NCBI GenBank assembly: GCA_964247055.1
Contig: OZ176050.1
Span: forward strand, 6,448,001 to 6,512,000
Reading direction: 5' to 3'
Length of the DNA stretch: 64,000 nt
From: Paragordius varius
Lineage: Eukaryota; Nematomorpha
In this document: piece after piece, positions 1-12,016 of the stretch
Numbering within the stretch: the first letter of the stretch is position 1
Layout: each line of letters begins with the position of its first letter
Made by a program: the position numbers and the translations under genes
The notes under the pieces: model-generated
What the model was told of the DNA's origin: nothing
The model's input: the letters and a program-made list of their open reading frames with translations, nothing else
The model's database searches: none

Positions 1-293
1 TAATAGTTGAGCATATTAAAAAAATCGAAATCAATTTTCTTTGTTTATGCTAATTGTTCAAATTATTTGATTGAATAACACAGTGTCCATAGAAAATATT
101 ATGATAAAATTATTGGATAGAAAAATGTATCAGGATTATCTGGTGCTTTGGGTGATTTGAGAAAGTTATATACATTTTTTGGCAACTGCCACATACCAAA
201 ATGACAAAATTTGAGAGCAATTTTTTTGTAAAATTTTTTTGATGAAAGTTCAAAGCTTCATTCCAAAAAATATCACTTAAATATATTATAAAC

Positions 294-2507
294 CAGTGGT
301 ACTCACCAAAAAAATTTGACGGGCCAAATAAAATATATTTTTTTTTCGAGGGCCATGAAGCTTATAATGGCAAATATTCCATAGCTATTTGACACATATG
401 CACTTATTTATACTCTAAATCAGCACAATGGTTTTTGCGGATAGCATAATCCAGCTAGAAACCCGTTTTGCACCATTTAGTTTAAAAAATTAAAATATTT
501 TGATAACAGCAGAATTGGACATTAACCAATAATTTTTGACAAATTTGGTTTCACCTCATGACATGCCAATTTTACAAAGTCCTCCATATAATCATCGATT
601 AAGCGATTTCTGTATGTATTCCTTACATACTTCATTTTTAACTATGCCCTCTCACACGTGTAAGTTGTGGGAAAAACAGTTAGGATAACTTGAGTACATT
701 TTTTATATTTTCATATTTATTTGGCACATTGCCAAAACTCTACACTTTATTCCCGATTCTCCTTGAATATGTCCCCAAATTGGAATCATTAAAAATCTAC
801 GAAATTCTTCAACAAAATGCGCATCCGAAATACTCAAGTTGCTTAATATTGGATATATCCATATGCCATGTATTTTCAAACGAGTTTTAAACAATTTTTA
901 ATATTTCTTTTGAAATCTTAATTCATTAGAAAAAAATATTAAATGAATGCCTATTATTAAATTAATCTCCGCTGTAAATTACATATTTTCTTCATGAATT
1001 TGATATAGGAGTGTTTTAATAAAATCTTGTATATATATTTTAGTTTTTAATTAGCAAATAGATGATTAGCAAATTGGGTTATTATTTTGTTCCCTTTGAC
1101 TTGTATTAAAAATACTAAGTTTATAAGTAATGTCGCAAAGGTTTAAAAACCATTGGTCATTTTCAATTTCCTCGTCAAACTTTCTGTTAAAATAATAGAA
1201 TTTCATGTCTTAAAACAGAAAATCTTAATACTTTGCTAAGGCATAGCCATCTCACAGAGGTTACAAAAGAATATCATCAAACTCACTGTAGATATCTTTC
1301 AAAAGGTTTTTGGAACAGAGCTTTTCTGCAACGAATGTGATTAACTATATACACAACCGTTTTACTGAAGAAGTCATTTTTTACACACGAAACCAAGTTT
1401 TGCCGATGAATAACGCAGTGAAAGCATAAAATATTTTCCAAATTAATTGTTTTTTAAAAAGAGATATAAATTCCTTTGTTTGTTCCTATCATTGAGGGAG
1501 AGCTAGCAGATCGATTTATACATATACCATTACTATCGAAAAAAGTGCTTTCATAAAAATTCCTTTCGTTATACATTGGTAAAAATTAAAATTCCTCGTT
1601 GATTATGTTGTCGTTGCAAAATCGCACGAATAGCGCACATTGGTGTTGAACTAATATCCGTGCTAGAATCAATAGCAACACTAAAATACTGGCAGATTTC
1701 AGAGTGTTAAAAATATATTTAGACATATCTTCAATGCGTCTATTAAATCATAAGTTTTTTAATTTGCCTCATGATTTGAATTATGGAATTAAATGAAAAA
1801 GTGCAACCATTTATTAAATATTCTTTTTTAGTTGGTGGTTTTATATTTTTTCCTAAAAAATAGCAAATTTCCTACAAAGCTAATGTTAAACTTTTTCCTC
1901 CATGGACATAATGTTTTCTTTCTGGTATAATTCTTTATGTATTACATATAAGGCAGTTAACAACATTATAATTTAAAAGTTTTCTTCCCATTCCGTTTTA
2001 AAGCGATTATCTTCGGGTAATTTAAGTTTTTTAGCAGATGACATTTCTGAATTTATGTTAATATATTTTATAAATTTTACAAAATAGGAATATAATTTAA
2101 ATTATGATCTAAAAAAACAGGTTGAAATTTAATGATGTTGATTTTAAAAATATTTTATGAAAATGAGTTATGATGATGCAGGATAGTAATGAAAAGAATA
2201 TGTATATGCAAGCTTGGGTGAAAGGCTAAAATACAAAAGGAATGCAATAAAAATTTCAAAATAGAAAAGAATAGAATACAAAACAACAACGTGTGCCAAA
2301 TTTTGAAATCATTTTATAGGGAAATTTTACATATTGGGTAAAAAAAATTACCAAAATTAATCTAAAGAAATTAATATTAAAATAAGCAAAAATATTATTG
2401 TGTATTTTAAAAATTAAAAAAATTTAAATATTAATATGGTCATAGGGCAAATTTAAAGCACTCTTAGGGCCGCATGCGGCCCGCGGGCCGCGGTTTGAGT
2501 ATCACTG
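294..2507 (-). mobile_element. hAT DNA transposon with decayed transposase
   Basis: The ends are CAGTGGTACTCA and, inverted, CAGTGATACTCA. An exact 8-bp duplication TTATAAAC flanks them at 286-293 and 2508-2515. Eight-base duplications and CAGTG-type ends define the hAT superfamily. Transposase remnants lie on the minus strand in the expected order: VAIDSSTDISSTP near 1570-1700, CVIHRQNLVSC near 1386-1420, and YRNRLIDDYMEDFVKLA near 565-618, which resembles the C-terminal hAT dimerisation region. Many stops and frame changes separate these pieces, so it encodes no functional enzyme. The right end carries a short GC-rich palindrome of GGCCGCATGCGGCC type, common in hAT termini. It is nested inside an older inverted-repeat element. 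Confidence 0.92.
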
Positions 2508-2764
2508 TTATAAACTATATATACAGCAAAACAATATTATTATTAATTACCTTTTAATGGCCATATAAATGAGCTAGTTTTCTTAAAATAAACGCAAAAA
2601 TGCCGATTTTGCGCGATAAAAATTTAAAATATATGCTAAATTTTGACATTAAAAAAAGTTTTTTTCCGATAAAAGGGATTTCTTAAAAATATAATTTATA
2701 GCAAAGTTTTGTTGAAGCCACTTCATATTATTTTACGTATGATGGAAACGGTATAAAAGCGTTT

Positions 2765-3005
2765 TACAGTATGCATTTTATTGTCTGTTAACTTATTTTA
2801 TAGCTTGTCAAATAAAAGACGGTGTAATAAATGTTAAAAATACTGATCCAAATTATTCGAAGTGTACATATGAAAGAGAATTGATGTGAGAATTAACAGT
2901 CTTAATATGATGGATATTTTGTAATGCTAAATTTTGAGAATATAATAGAAATTTATGTTAAAATTTAAATTTATTGTTGACACGTATTTAGATGCAGAAT
3001 TTTGT
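2765..3005 (+). repeat. Interspersed repeat, copy 1
   Basis: This segment matches the reverse complement of about 11588-11825 over roughly 240 bases. Shared strings include ACAGTATGCATTTTATTGTC, GTGAGAATTAACA and ACGTATTTAGATGC. It is the central part of the long-inverted-repeat element, so the second copy is probably a fragment of the same family. Confidence 0.75.
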
Positions 3006-3650
3006 GGATATTTTTAATATAAAAACATTATTTAATTTGAAAATGATGAATCGTAATCGTCTTGAAATTTGTATATAATATATATTATGTTTTTACGAAA
3101 TTAAAATTATGAAGCGATATAAACTTTTATAATTATCATTAAATTATGAATAAAGTATATTTTAAAACGTTATTATACCTTTTTTATTATGCCTCAAAAT
3201 AGTATGAAATACGCCTCTACAAAATTGTGCTAATTATTACTTGAGCAAAAATCTTTTTTTTTTCGGAAAAAACTTATTTTAATGTCAAAATTTAGCACAT
3301 ATATACAATTGTTATCGAGCTATCTCGCCATTTAGGCGTTGTTTTATAAATTAACTCATTTTAGAAGGGCGAAAAAATTTGGGACTGGAACCCACATCTA
3401 AAAATTAATGTTTTATAAAAATATTGTTTTGTTTTTAATATGTGGTGATTTATTTTAGTGAAATTTTTTGAAGTTAACTTTCACAAAAAAAATATATAAT
3501 AAATTTGTGAAAATTTTGTCATTTTTTGATATGGAGCACTTACCACAAAAGTTTAATTAACTTTTTTAAATCACTCGTAAGTGCCAAAACCAAAAGCACA
3601 ATAACTTGATACATATTATCAGAATATATATATTTCATCAAGATATTTTT

Positions 3651-4362
3651 TATATCCCCCCTCCGATTTTAAAGACAGAATTAAAATCGAATTTAAGAAT
3701 CGATTGATTTTTCCCATTTTGTCATTCCAGAAAAAACATGTATCCTTGTACAAATTAAAATGTTCAAATTTTTTTGTTATTAGTTACATTTATAATAGTA
3801 ATGAGCTGGTTTAAATAAACAGCCCGCGAATAAAATTCCTACTTTTAATACAAAAATAAATAATATTAAACTTTCAGACGGTGTCAATATTAATTTACGG
3901 AGTAATAATTATGAAAAGTCGAAGATTATTTGCATATAGAGGAGTGTTCCGCCGTCATATTATTTATAAATAATCGTAATCATCCTTAGAGCCAAAAGTA
4001 TTAAATCATGAACAGCAGCAAAATCAAAAGATGGTCTATTACAAGTATCCTTACTGCATGCAAAAATACTAAGCAAGATTATAATAAAATCATACGCTCA
4101 AATAACATTTTTTGAAAATAACAATTAAAAAAGGGCTTGATGAAATCAAAGTATATGACCATTTTCATTTATTACGAAATTTAAGAAATACATCTATTAC
4201 AAAAGGTGCTGTGTGTTAAGAGATCAGCTATACCGATAGAATCAAGTAATAGGCTAATCCAATTTTGATTGATAGAAAAATTGTACAAAATATATGTAGT
4301 ATGATCTATCACTAATAATATATACATACATATATTTATAAATAATTTGGATATTTTATTAG
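3651..4362. other. Intergenic stretch, nothing recognised
   Basis: AT-rich sequence between the inverted-repeat element and the 3' end of the GPCR gene. No open frame, structured RNA or repeat was recognised. It probably includes the 3' UTR of the GPCR gene. Confidence 0.5.
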
Positions 4363-6539
4363 TTATTTTTTATGTAAATTATCATCTATCAAATATATGG
4401 AGATGGGAAATAGTGTGTATTCCGCTAATTCTAAAATGTAAAAAAATAACATGTAGGGGAAACTGAAGATGCACATACGACGTTTCCAAGATTTCCAACA
4501 TCGACTAAAGTACAGGAGTTGATAGATGACAACTGGAGACATGACAAGCATATATGTTACAATAATAAGAAGAAATAAATATATTTTCCGACGAGACTTG
4601 TGCCGTTTACTGCAATAACGTTGTGGGAAAAAGATATTTAAGGCATTGTTGGTATGATGGATACATGATGATTCGTTAACAAACGTATTTTTGGTTGTGG
4701 GAGAAGTGACATCTGGGTGTTTATTTTCCGTTGTTACAGGAAACGGATGTGCTGAGAACATCAAATGATTAAATTGAGACACCATTTTTCCATGCCAAAG
4801 TTGGATAAAACTTTTATTGCGTGTGGAAACAAATTTGACACATTTCTTTTGACACATGCATGGAACGAGGAGATTAGCAACACACAAATATCGATCATTA
4901 ATTTTGTTCATGTACTTGATGCGTTTGAGGATGAGGTAAATGAGTATAAGCAAGAAAATGTGGGGAAAAACTTTCAACATTGACATAATGGTACCCGTTA
5001 TATTGTTGAGTAAGTGACCATCATATCGCTTGTAGCGAAGCAAACACCTAATTTCATCACCGTGTTGACACTCCACAATTTTGAAGCCAGTCGTGTAAGG
5101 AATGATAAGTAGTGTTCCAGCAACCATGACTATGGCAGGAAATGCCGTATAAAAACATCGACGACGTAATGAATGGATATCCCACCTCCGCTCCATACAT
5201 GCATATCGATCAAATAGTAACCCAACTCTATAGTACACCAAAATAAATATAATATTGTATAATAGTTTATTTAAATTCCAAGCTAATTTTTACGGGTTGT
5301 TTTAGACACTGGAGTTTTGTAAAAAACGAATAAACGTGGGTCAAACGCGCGGCCCGCAAAAAATTTTAAATTTTATAATGTGAAAATATGCTCATAAAAT
5401 ATTATCGAAATAGATATTTAATAAACAAATTTTCTGAAAAATACATACAATGTGCACCAAACTAAAACAAATGTATTATTGTGTTTATATTTTACAGTAC
5501 AGCGAATTTTTTTACACAAAAATGCGGCCAAAGCCATTTTGTTGGACACCTAGGTCTATTACGATCAATAAATATTCTTAATAACTCCTTAATTTATTTC
5601 ATTAAGATGTGTTATAATATTTGAATATTCCTAACATTAAGTAATATATATTGCCCTACCTTTATTAGAAAAGTTAATTAAATACCGCTTTAAAGTATTT
5701 GCATATCGCAACATATGTCCTGATCCGCACAATAAAAGAAAACCGGAACCGGGAACGTGAGTTTTAAAAATGGTTTTGCAACAAGAATCAATTAAGATTT
5801 GGTCTGTCACCACCCAAAAATAACGATCAAAAAACCGAAAATCATGTTAAAAACAAGCGCTTTTAGATCACCAATTTTCTTCACGAAAGTTTAAACCAGA
5901 TAGCTACAAAACCTGAGTTATCTATGTTAAAATAATCTGGTTTTGGATATTAATAGCACTATTTCAAAAAAGTAAAAATATTTTTTTTTAAAGCGTTCTG
6001 TCGATTCTAACTATTTAAAATGAATTTTTTATAAGACCGCTAACAATATTGCAATAAATTTTGCAAATGGTATGGTAGAAATTTTAATATTTTTAACCAA
6101 AAAATATTATATTAATTTAGATGTGTATAGGCCTTGTTTACCTTATCCATTGTTCCGTAAGATTAATTGAATTAAGAAATATGAGGTACAAAATAATGGC
6201 TATGAGGTACAAATTACATCGTCGATTAACATGTAAAAAGTGGAGTAAACCAGTCTCCACCAACCGAACATTGTATGGAAATGCAAGTGCAATGAGACCA
6301 ATTATACAATTAATTTTGAGGTAATAGTAGCCGCGTTTAAGGCAGGGCACCATCTTACTCAATCGAACCAGAATAAACATATTACTAACTATTCCAGACA
6401 CGACCAAAAGAATGTATATAGTAGTGTAAAGGACCCAATTACCACGTTTTAGATAGGGTCTAAAACTTCGCCATTTATCACATGTCTGTATAATTTCATT
6501 GCCAGCAAAAGGATTGGTAGTTGGTGTAGAATTTGACAT
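4363..6539 (-). CDS. Divergent seven-transmembrane receptor (rhodopsin class-like GPCR), two exons
   Basis: Exon 1 is 6142-6539 and exon 2 is 4363-5227. The donor GTAAAC and acceptor CTATAG join in phase and give 420 residues. Exon 1 holds TM1, with SGIVSN resembling the G-x3-N1.50 pattern, TM2 (LIALAFP) and most of TM3. Exon 2 supplies FDRY at the end of TM3, the hallmark of class A receptors, then TM4, a cysteine-bearing second extracellular loop, TM5 and a long basic third cytoplasmic loop of about 100 residues. It ends with TM6 (MSP in place of CWxP) and TM7 ending FPISIY, a variant of NPxxY. TM2 lacks the usual Asp2.50. The spacing from the TM3 cysteine to DRY is about seven residues longer than usual, so that cysteine may not be the canonical one, or the splice site may differ slightly. 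It should couple extracellular ligands to G proteins at the plasma membrane; the ligand is unknown. Intron 1 (about 0.9 kb) carries a hAT remnant. Confidence 0.75.
5335..5551. mobile_element. Non-autonomous hAT remnant in the GPCR intron
   Basis: The left side reads GTGGGTCAAACGCGCGGCCC and the right side GCGGCC then GTTGGACACC. Both resemble the GC-rich ends (CAGGGGTGTCCAAC type) of the short hAT copies elsewhere in this window. No clean target duplication was found, and the copy is degenerate. Confidence 0.5.
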
Positions 6540-8851
6540 TAATCCAAATTACAAAAAAACGATTGTGCTCAATCAAAAAAGGAATAACAAAACGATAAAA
6601 CTTTTTTTGTCAAATCATTCAGCATCATAAATTATTTAGTGATATTATGTTAGTAGTGGGCTAAATTTTTGCTCAATGAGATGGGGTATCGAAATATAAA
6701 TAAACTTCTCTTTATTAATGCAACGGGGAACAATGAAGTTTTTGGTATTGGTGTAAGAAGTAATAAATGACATCATTCCATATACATATATTGTCAAAAA
6801 GTATTTTTAACAAATGAGCAGTTAATCCAATATTAATAGATAATATATAAATTATTTATGTATTTAAAGAAAAATTTCTAATCTTAAAATACTATAACAC
6901 AATTACCATCAATAATATCTATAATTAATTATTGAGTTGAAAAAAATATATTTTGTAAATTTAAAAAACGTTTAAAATAATATTTTTCGTATCTGTTTTA
7001 TCTATAAATACTATTAAACATTGAATGTGTGTTTCAAAATAGGTATCATAAATAATCCTGGATAATATAAATATAGTTATCCATCATCTTTTATAGAAAG
7101 CAGACGTTCCTATATTAATTTATTTATTGAAAGTATAAAACGTTTATTAACGGAAAAATATTAAAAAAAATAATTTTTATATAACAGTTTAAAAATTTAC
7201 TATTTCCTTTGTAAGACATATTTGTACCAAATAAAGTTTATAGCTAGTTTAATATAGGAACATATAAATAATTTGCTATATATATATAGTTAATTATCAC
7301 ATAAATGTGATATAACATTAGTGAACAAATAGGTTTAAAACATATCCTTCATTTGATATTTTCTCATTAATAAAAATCATATTTTGATACCATCATGGTT
7401 CTGAATGAAAAGATAAAAAAATCTGGTATTTTAAGGTTCTAAACATCGCTTAATTCATTAATGATACATTATATACTTATCTTTTTGTTTAATTAATAAA
7501 TTTTTAAATATAGTTTTGCATATACTTTACAGATGCAGAATAATAGGGGTTTTAAATGAAAAGTTTAGTAGTGGGGAACTTAGTTTGTAGGTAACAAAAT
7601 AAATTTAATTTTTAGCTCATGTCACCCGTGGCTTTGACTTTGTCGACAATACATTAGAGAATGAATAATATTTTTTCAGTAATTAACGCTTAAGAATTAA
7701 TACAAAATATGATTTTTTGTTTGGGGGCATATTGGACCTAGGAGGAAGCTGTCACTTTATTTTAAAAAAGCTCTTGCAAGTTGTTGTTATAGGGGGAATA
7801 CTTAAAAACATTATTGATTTTATCTGGCCTTATAGTTTTCCCAAATGTTGTTAAAAACCACTCTCTTTTTATATACTGTACAGGATGGGGCCTTAACCTC
7901 TAAGCAATTTTTCCCCTTTTTTAAGCGGTATACCGATCATGGCTGATTACATATGGACTCAATAAGTTTTCCGAATGTTTGGTTCAAATACACTTTATGT
8001 GCTATATTTTTCAGAGCTACCTAGTGACCAACTTAAAAACACTCGGACAAATTTGCCCTTATAACCAACTACATATGCTTGCGATTCTTTTATAAGTAAA
8101 CGTATTAAACGTAAATACGAATTTAGTTTTTCGAATAAAATTAATAAATATTTGAGGATAATAAATTCCTTTTTATTCGCCTATATCAAATAATACTGAA
8201 ATATTTAATCTTGGGGTCAGCATGCTTTGATAAGCTGAGTCAATTAAATTGTAATTGGGGTATGAATCAGCTATATATTATTAATTGGTGTATAATAATC
8301 CCGTTGCACGTTTCATAAGCCAAACCCAGGTTATCAAAATAATTTATGAGATTGCGAAGATTAACCTATTGAAGAATATTTATGATAGTCAAATAAATTA
8401 CAGATACCATATTAGATCTGGATGATAGGGAAAAATCTATTTTGAGTGATATATTGAAAAATCAAATCATTTTTTATTTAGATTTTATTATAGATGTAAC
8501 TGGATCCTACAATCTCATACGAATTGTGAAAACTATATAAAAGATATTTTCAAAGCACTAAAATGATATTATATATTTTAAATGGTATATATATATATAT
8601 ATATATATTAAGGGCATTTATAATATATTTTTATGTACAAATATATTATTAATTATTGATAATGATGTGTCTTAATATACTTCTATCAATACAATTTCTG
8701 ATATAAGATATAAAACTGTGTGCTCTTCTGAAACAATATTGATTGAATCATTTTTTCAGTATTAGTTGTAGCCTACATGTCATACAAATAACTTGATTTT
8801 ATAACATAGAGATTGAAAAATTAGATATATATAAATATGTGTGTGTATATA
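6540..8851. other. Intergenic stretch without recognised genes
   Basis: About 2.3 kb of AT-rich sequence upstream of the GPCR gene. It contains a TA microsatellite near 8585-8608. A less AT-rich patch at about 7730-8050 shows no sustained frame. The proximal part presumably includes the GPCR promoter. No motif could be assigned. Confidence 0.5.
8585..8608. repeat. (TA)n microsatellite
   Basis: A run of about 12 TA units is visible directly in the sequence. Confidence 0.9.
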
Positions 8852-9072
8852 CCATTTACAGTTCAAATTCACTATAAAATAATTATGTGTTTGTAAAGTT
8901 AAAACTTACCTATATTTTTTATATTTTTAAAAAATAAAATTTTGTTTATAATTAAAATAATACTGAAAAAATAATAAACTCTACCATAAGAATATATATT
9001 TTATATTAATAATAAGTTATATAAGCTTGAAAACCATAATTTATTTTTAGGGTGAATTTGAATTGTAAATGG
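8852..9072. mobile_element. MITE copy A, TIR CCATTTACAGTTCAAATTCA
   Basis: The left end reads CCATTTACAGTTCAAATTCA and the right end is its inverse, TGAATTTGAATTGTAAATGG. Copies B and C at 19843 and 21652 share these ends and are flanked by TA or TATA. That pattern fits a Tc1/mariner-like, TA-targeting MITE. The interior is AT-rich and non-coding. The right flank here is TT rather than TA, so this copy has drifted. Confidence 0.85.
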
Positions 9073-9389
9073 TTTGTTTTTTAATAAAAATTATTATCAA
9101 AATTTTTTCACCACGTGAATACTAAAATGCATAGTTATAACTGTAAACTAATTACATAATGGCTATAAAAGATCGAATATGTTATACTTTATATCTATCT
9201 ATACTGGTGTCAGGCGACTTCTATGTAGGTGAATTATTCTGCAGCGTTAACAGTTTCATAAAAATTGTTAAACAAGGATTGATAAAGATATAATACCGAT
9301 TATCCCGGAGACCATACATACCATATTTAGTGGATAAAGCCAACCTAAAAATATACTAAACGTAAAATTTATTAAACAAAAATTACAGT

Positions 9390-9640
9390 CATGGATAAAT
9401 CCTTTAGTAAGATTTTATTATTTTTCGTTAAATGAGTATAAGTATTTGTTAAAGAATGGAAAAATGAAGAGCTCTGTGGTATTAACAATATCTGATCAAA
9501 AAAGTTAAAGAAGTGTGTAGCGAGTATCTTATATGGTAAAAATGTGTTTAATTATAATGAAAATTCACTAATAACTAACTATTCATCTTATAATTATTGT
9601 TGTAAAAGAGTTTTGAGAATGTAATAAATTTTTTAGCAAA
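9390..9640 (+). pseudogene. Decayed copy of the small reading frame at 12017-12199
   Basis: Read on the plus strand it begins ATGGATAAATCCTTTAGTAA and aligns with the minus-strand frame at 12017-12199. Shared stretches include TATTTGTTAAAGAATGGAAAA and TTATATGGTAAAAATGTGTTT, and similarity continues past the stop into CTAATAACTAAC. The frame here has in-frame stops within the first 20 codons and later shifts, so this is the broken member of the pair. The similarity beyond the coding part means the unit could be a non-coding repeat rather than a gene. Confidence 0.45.
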
Positions 9641-10006
9641 AATACTATCTTTTAAATGTTTAACAAAATAAATAAACGACGTAAAAATTAATTTTGATAT
9701 ATAGATACAAAAATCAAAAAATATAATTTATTTGTTAGAAAAATATATCTAATGCATCACAATAAATAGTAACCTAAAACAAACAAAATAATGGTCAAAC
9801 TATATGGAAATGTAATCATATAATATATTTAATGGAAATATAGGGAATGAATATTATTAATTATAATAATATAGCGTGCTTTATAAAAAATTTATAAGCG
9901 AACTGAATGCGTTTACAAATAAATTTAATAGATCATTCAAAATACATTCTAAGAAATTTAAATTTACTTTAATCCTATTTTTTCCATGATAATTGTGATA
10001 AACAAG

Positions 10007-10531
10007 CTGATCCTACAATCGTTTTCCTGGATTCCAGAACTGTTATCGCAATTAGAAACGCATTTGGAGCTAACACATTATCATTGTTAGAATGGACTAA
10101 TTAAATTAAAAATAAAATTTACCTTTATAAAATTTGTGAAAATTGTTTTTTCCATGATAAAAAAAATCAAAAACGATATTTTAAAGTTTTCTATCATCAC
10201 TAAGAAGGCAGGCGCCTAAACTCTTCTAGCATGGTGTGGGTGTGAAAAAGGAAATTTTATCAAGTTTTGTTTGCATTCAGTATTTGACTATAAGTTAAGG
10301 AATATGATTTTCGTGTTTTTTAGATTTGGCTGTTAAAAAGAAAATGCAGTTAGAAAACTTTAAAAATATAATTTTTAATTTTTTTATCATGAAAAAAGTA
10401 TTTTTTTGATAATACGAAGGTAAATTATTTTTATATTAATTAGTGGATTCTAACAATGATAATGTATTAGCTCCCAACAGCATTTCTGAATGTGACAGCT
10501 ATGAACTCCAGGAAAATGATTGTAGGATCAG
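10007..10531. mobile_element. Foldback/TIR element with long arms
   Basis: The left arm starts CTGATCCTACAATC and the right arm ends with its inverse, GATTGTAGGATCAG. The arms, about 10007-10200 and 10340-10531, align through ACATTATCATTGTTAGAAT and into a TTTTTTCATGATAAAAAAA block. The whole unit is 525 bases with a short loop. No clear target duplication was found and there is no coding capacity. It lies just upstream of the candidate exons at 10592. Confidence 0.85.
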
Positions 10532-10591
10532 TAATATCATTTTATTAAATTCTTTGACAACTCATCTATCTTTTTATATATTTTAGCTGAT

Positions 10592-10962
10592 ATGATCATC
10601 CCAGAGAATGATGGTAATAAAATCTTAATTTTTAAGGATTATCCACATTATCCAGTGATCCTTGGGATGATAACTTTTCCAGTCTTTTATCAGGTATTTT
10701 TGTTATTATTAGAGATAGAGTTGATTATGATTTAAAAATCTAATAATCTATTTTTATTTAGATGATCACGCGGATTATAAAAAAATATCGAACAAGTGCA
10801 TTAAATTATAATGTTTTAGATAATAAGACTACCAAACTATTGGAATCAGTGGTGTCAAAATTATCAAATTGTCCCGCTATAATAACTAATGAGAATAATC
10901 CTAATTCTTTTCACTCGAGACACAACAATAAAAAAAGGAAATCAAATGGAGAGGTATCATAA
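10592..10962 (+). CDS. Candidate small two-exon gene, or the 3' end of a larger one; unrecognised
   Basis: Exon 1 is 10592-10693 and exon 2 is 10762-10962, with donor CAG/GTATTT, acceptor TTTAG and a 68-bp intron. The join gives 100 codons. An AG at 10585-10586 would allow an upstream exon, so the start is unsure. Exon 2 (starting MITRIIKKYRTSALNY, ending in a basic tail) is open for 66 codons and looks coding. Exon 1 can also be read in another frame with a 23-bp intron (GTAATA to TTTAAG) that yields DPWDDNFSSLLS and then ends early in exon 2. No family was recognised. Confidence 0.35.
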
Positions 10963-10966
10963 TTTC

Positions 10967-12016
10967 TATGTTCAAATAACAAATCTAACATTTACGAAAT
11001 CTCATACCGATATGGTTAATGACATATGATATAGATCAACCAGGATATAACTAAATGATTTCCAATGATTTATATTTTGATAATAATGCATTTATACATA
11101 AATAAATTTATTTATAATTAGAGATTATTTCATTAGTTGTTCATAGCTTTGGAATACATTATATAGGATGATTTTTTATAAATACAAATTGTGTCATTTA
11201 AATAGTAGTAAATCTTTATTATCAAAGTTTTAAACTTCCAAAATTTTTAGTATGCAAATATCGATTGATTTCCTATTGTTTGGTAATTAAAATTACATAT
11301 AAAATCTGATAACATTGATTTTACCTGTATATATTAATATGTCAAAAATTATTAAAAATTAAAAATGCAAAACGTATACAACAAAAAAATACCATCTACA
11401 TAGATTTTCTCAAACCCAAATATTTTTACTCGTTCATTTAATAATATTTAAAATTACCATATTACAAATTTCCATAATTATTTATTAATATGAAAAATCT
11501 TGATTATTATTTTTAATTATGGATAAATAACATAAATATATTAAAATGCCTGTATATATTTATTAAATATTGAAATCCACAAAACGCATCTAAATACGTA
11601 TTAACAGTAAATTTTAATGTTAACATAAATTGCTATAATACCAAAATTTAGCATTAAAAAATATTTAAAAAATTAAGCCTATGTTAATTCTCACGTCAAT
11701 CCTCTTTCATATATGTAGTATAAAATAATTTTGTAGTATTTTTTACATTTAATCATTTCTTTTATATAGCTAGCCATAAAATTAATTGGCAGACAATAAA
11801 ATGCATACTGTAAATTTGCGATAAAAGGAAAACGAAATGGTCTATCATTTATAATAAATTATGTTAGTTGTTTTCATCTCCAACCTTAGCTTAATGCATA
11901 TCAATGAAAACTCTTTTCAAACATCTTTAGAAATGAAAATGGTAAATTTGCTAAAAAATTAGCAAAATTTTTTATTACCACCTCATTTACAATAATACTT
12001 ATATGAGGGTTAATTA
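10967..12016. other. Intergenic stretch with a repeat fragment
   Basis: AT-rich and non-coding. It contains the inverted repeat copy at about 11588-11825; nothing else was recognised. Confidence 0.5.
11588..11825 (-). repeat. Interspersed repeat, copy 2 (inverted)
   Basis: Its reverse complement aligns with 2765-3005, the centre of the long-inverted-repeat element. The arms of that element are not evident here, so it looks like a fragment. Confidence 0.75.

Larger units (their letters stand above)
95..3650. mobile_element. Long-inverted-repeat DNA element, split by a nested hAT
   Basis: The left arm, about 95-293 plus 2516-2690, matches the reverse complement of about 3240-3650. Shared blocks include TGCTAAATTTTGACATTAAA near the inner edge, the AAAACAATATT block, and ATTTTGTCATTTT further out. 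The match runs on across the hAT insertion point, so the left arm was continuous before the hAT landed. Arms are about 400 bases with many differences, so the element is old. No transposase was seen in the centre, so it is non-autonomous. Superfamily is unknown; long arms suggest a Mutator-like or foldback type. The outer ends are only approximate, and the left end could lie outside the window. Confidence 0.7.

Noticed and set aside
4765-4983. Plus-strand frame opposite the GPCR
   Set aside because: Antisense shadow of the loop 3 coding region.
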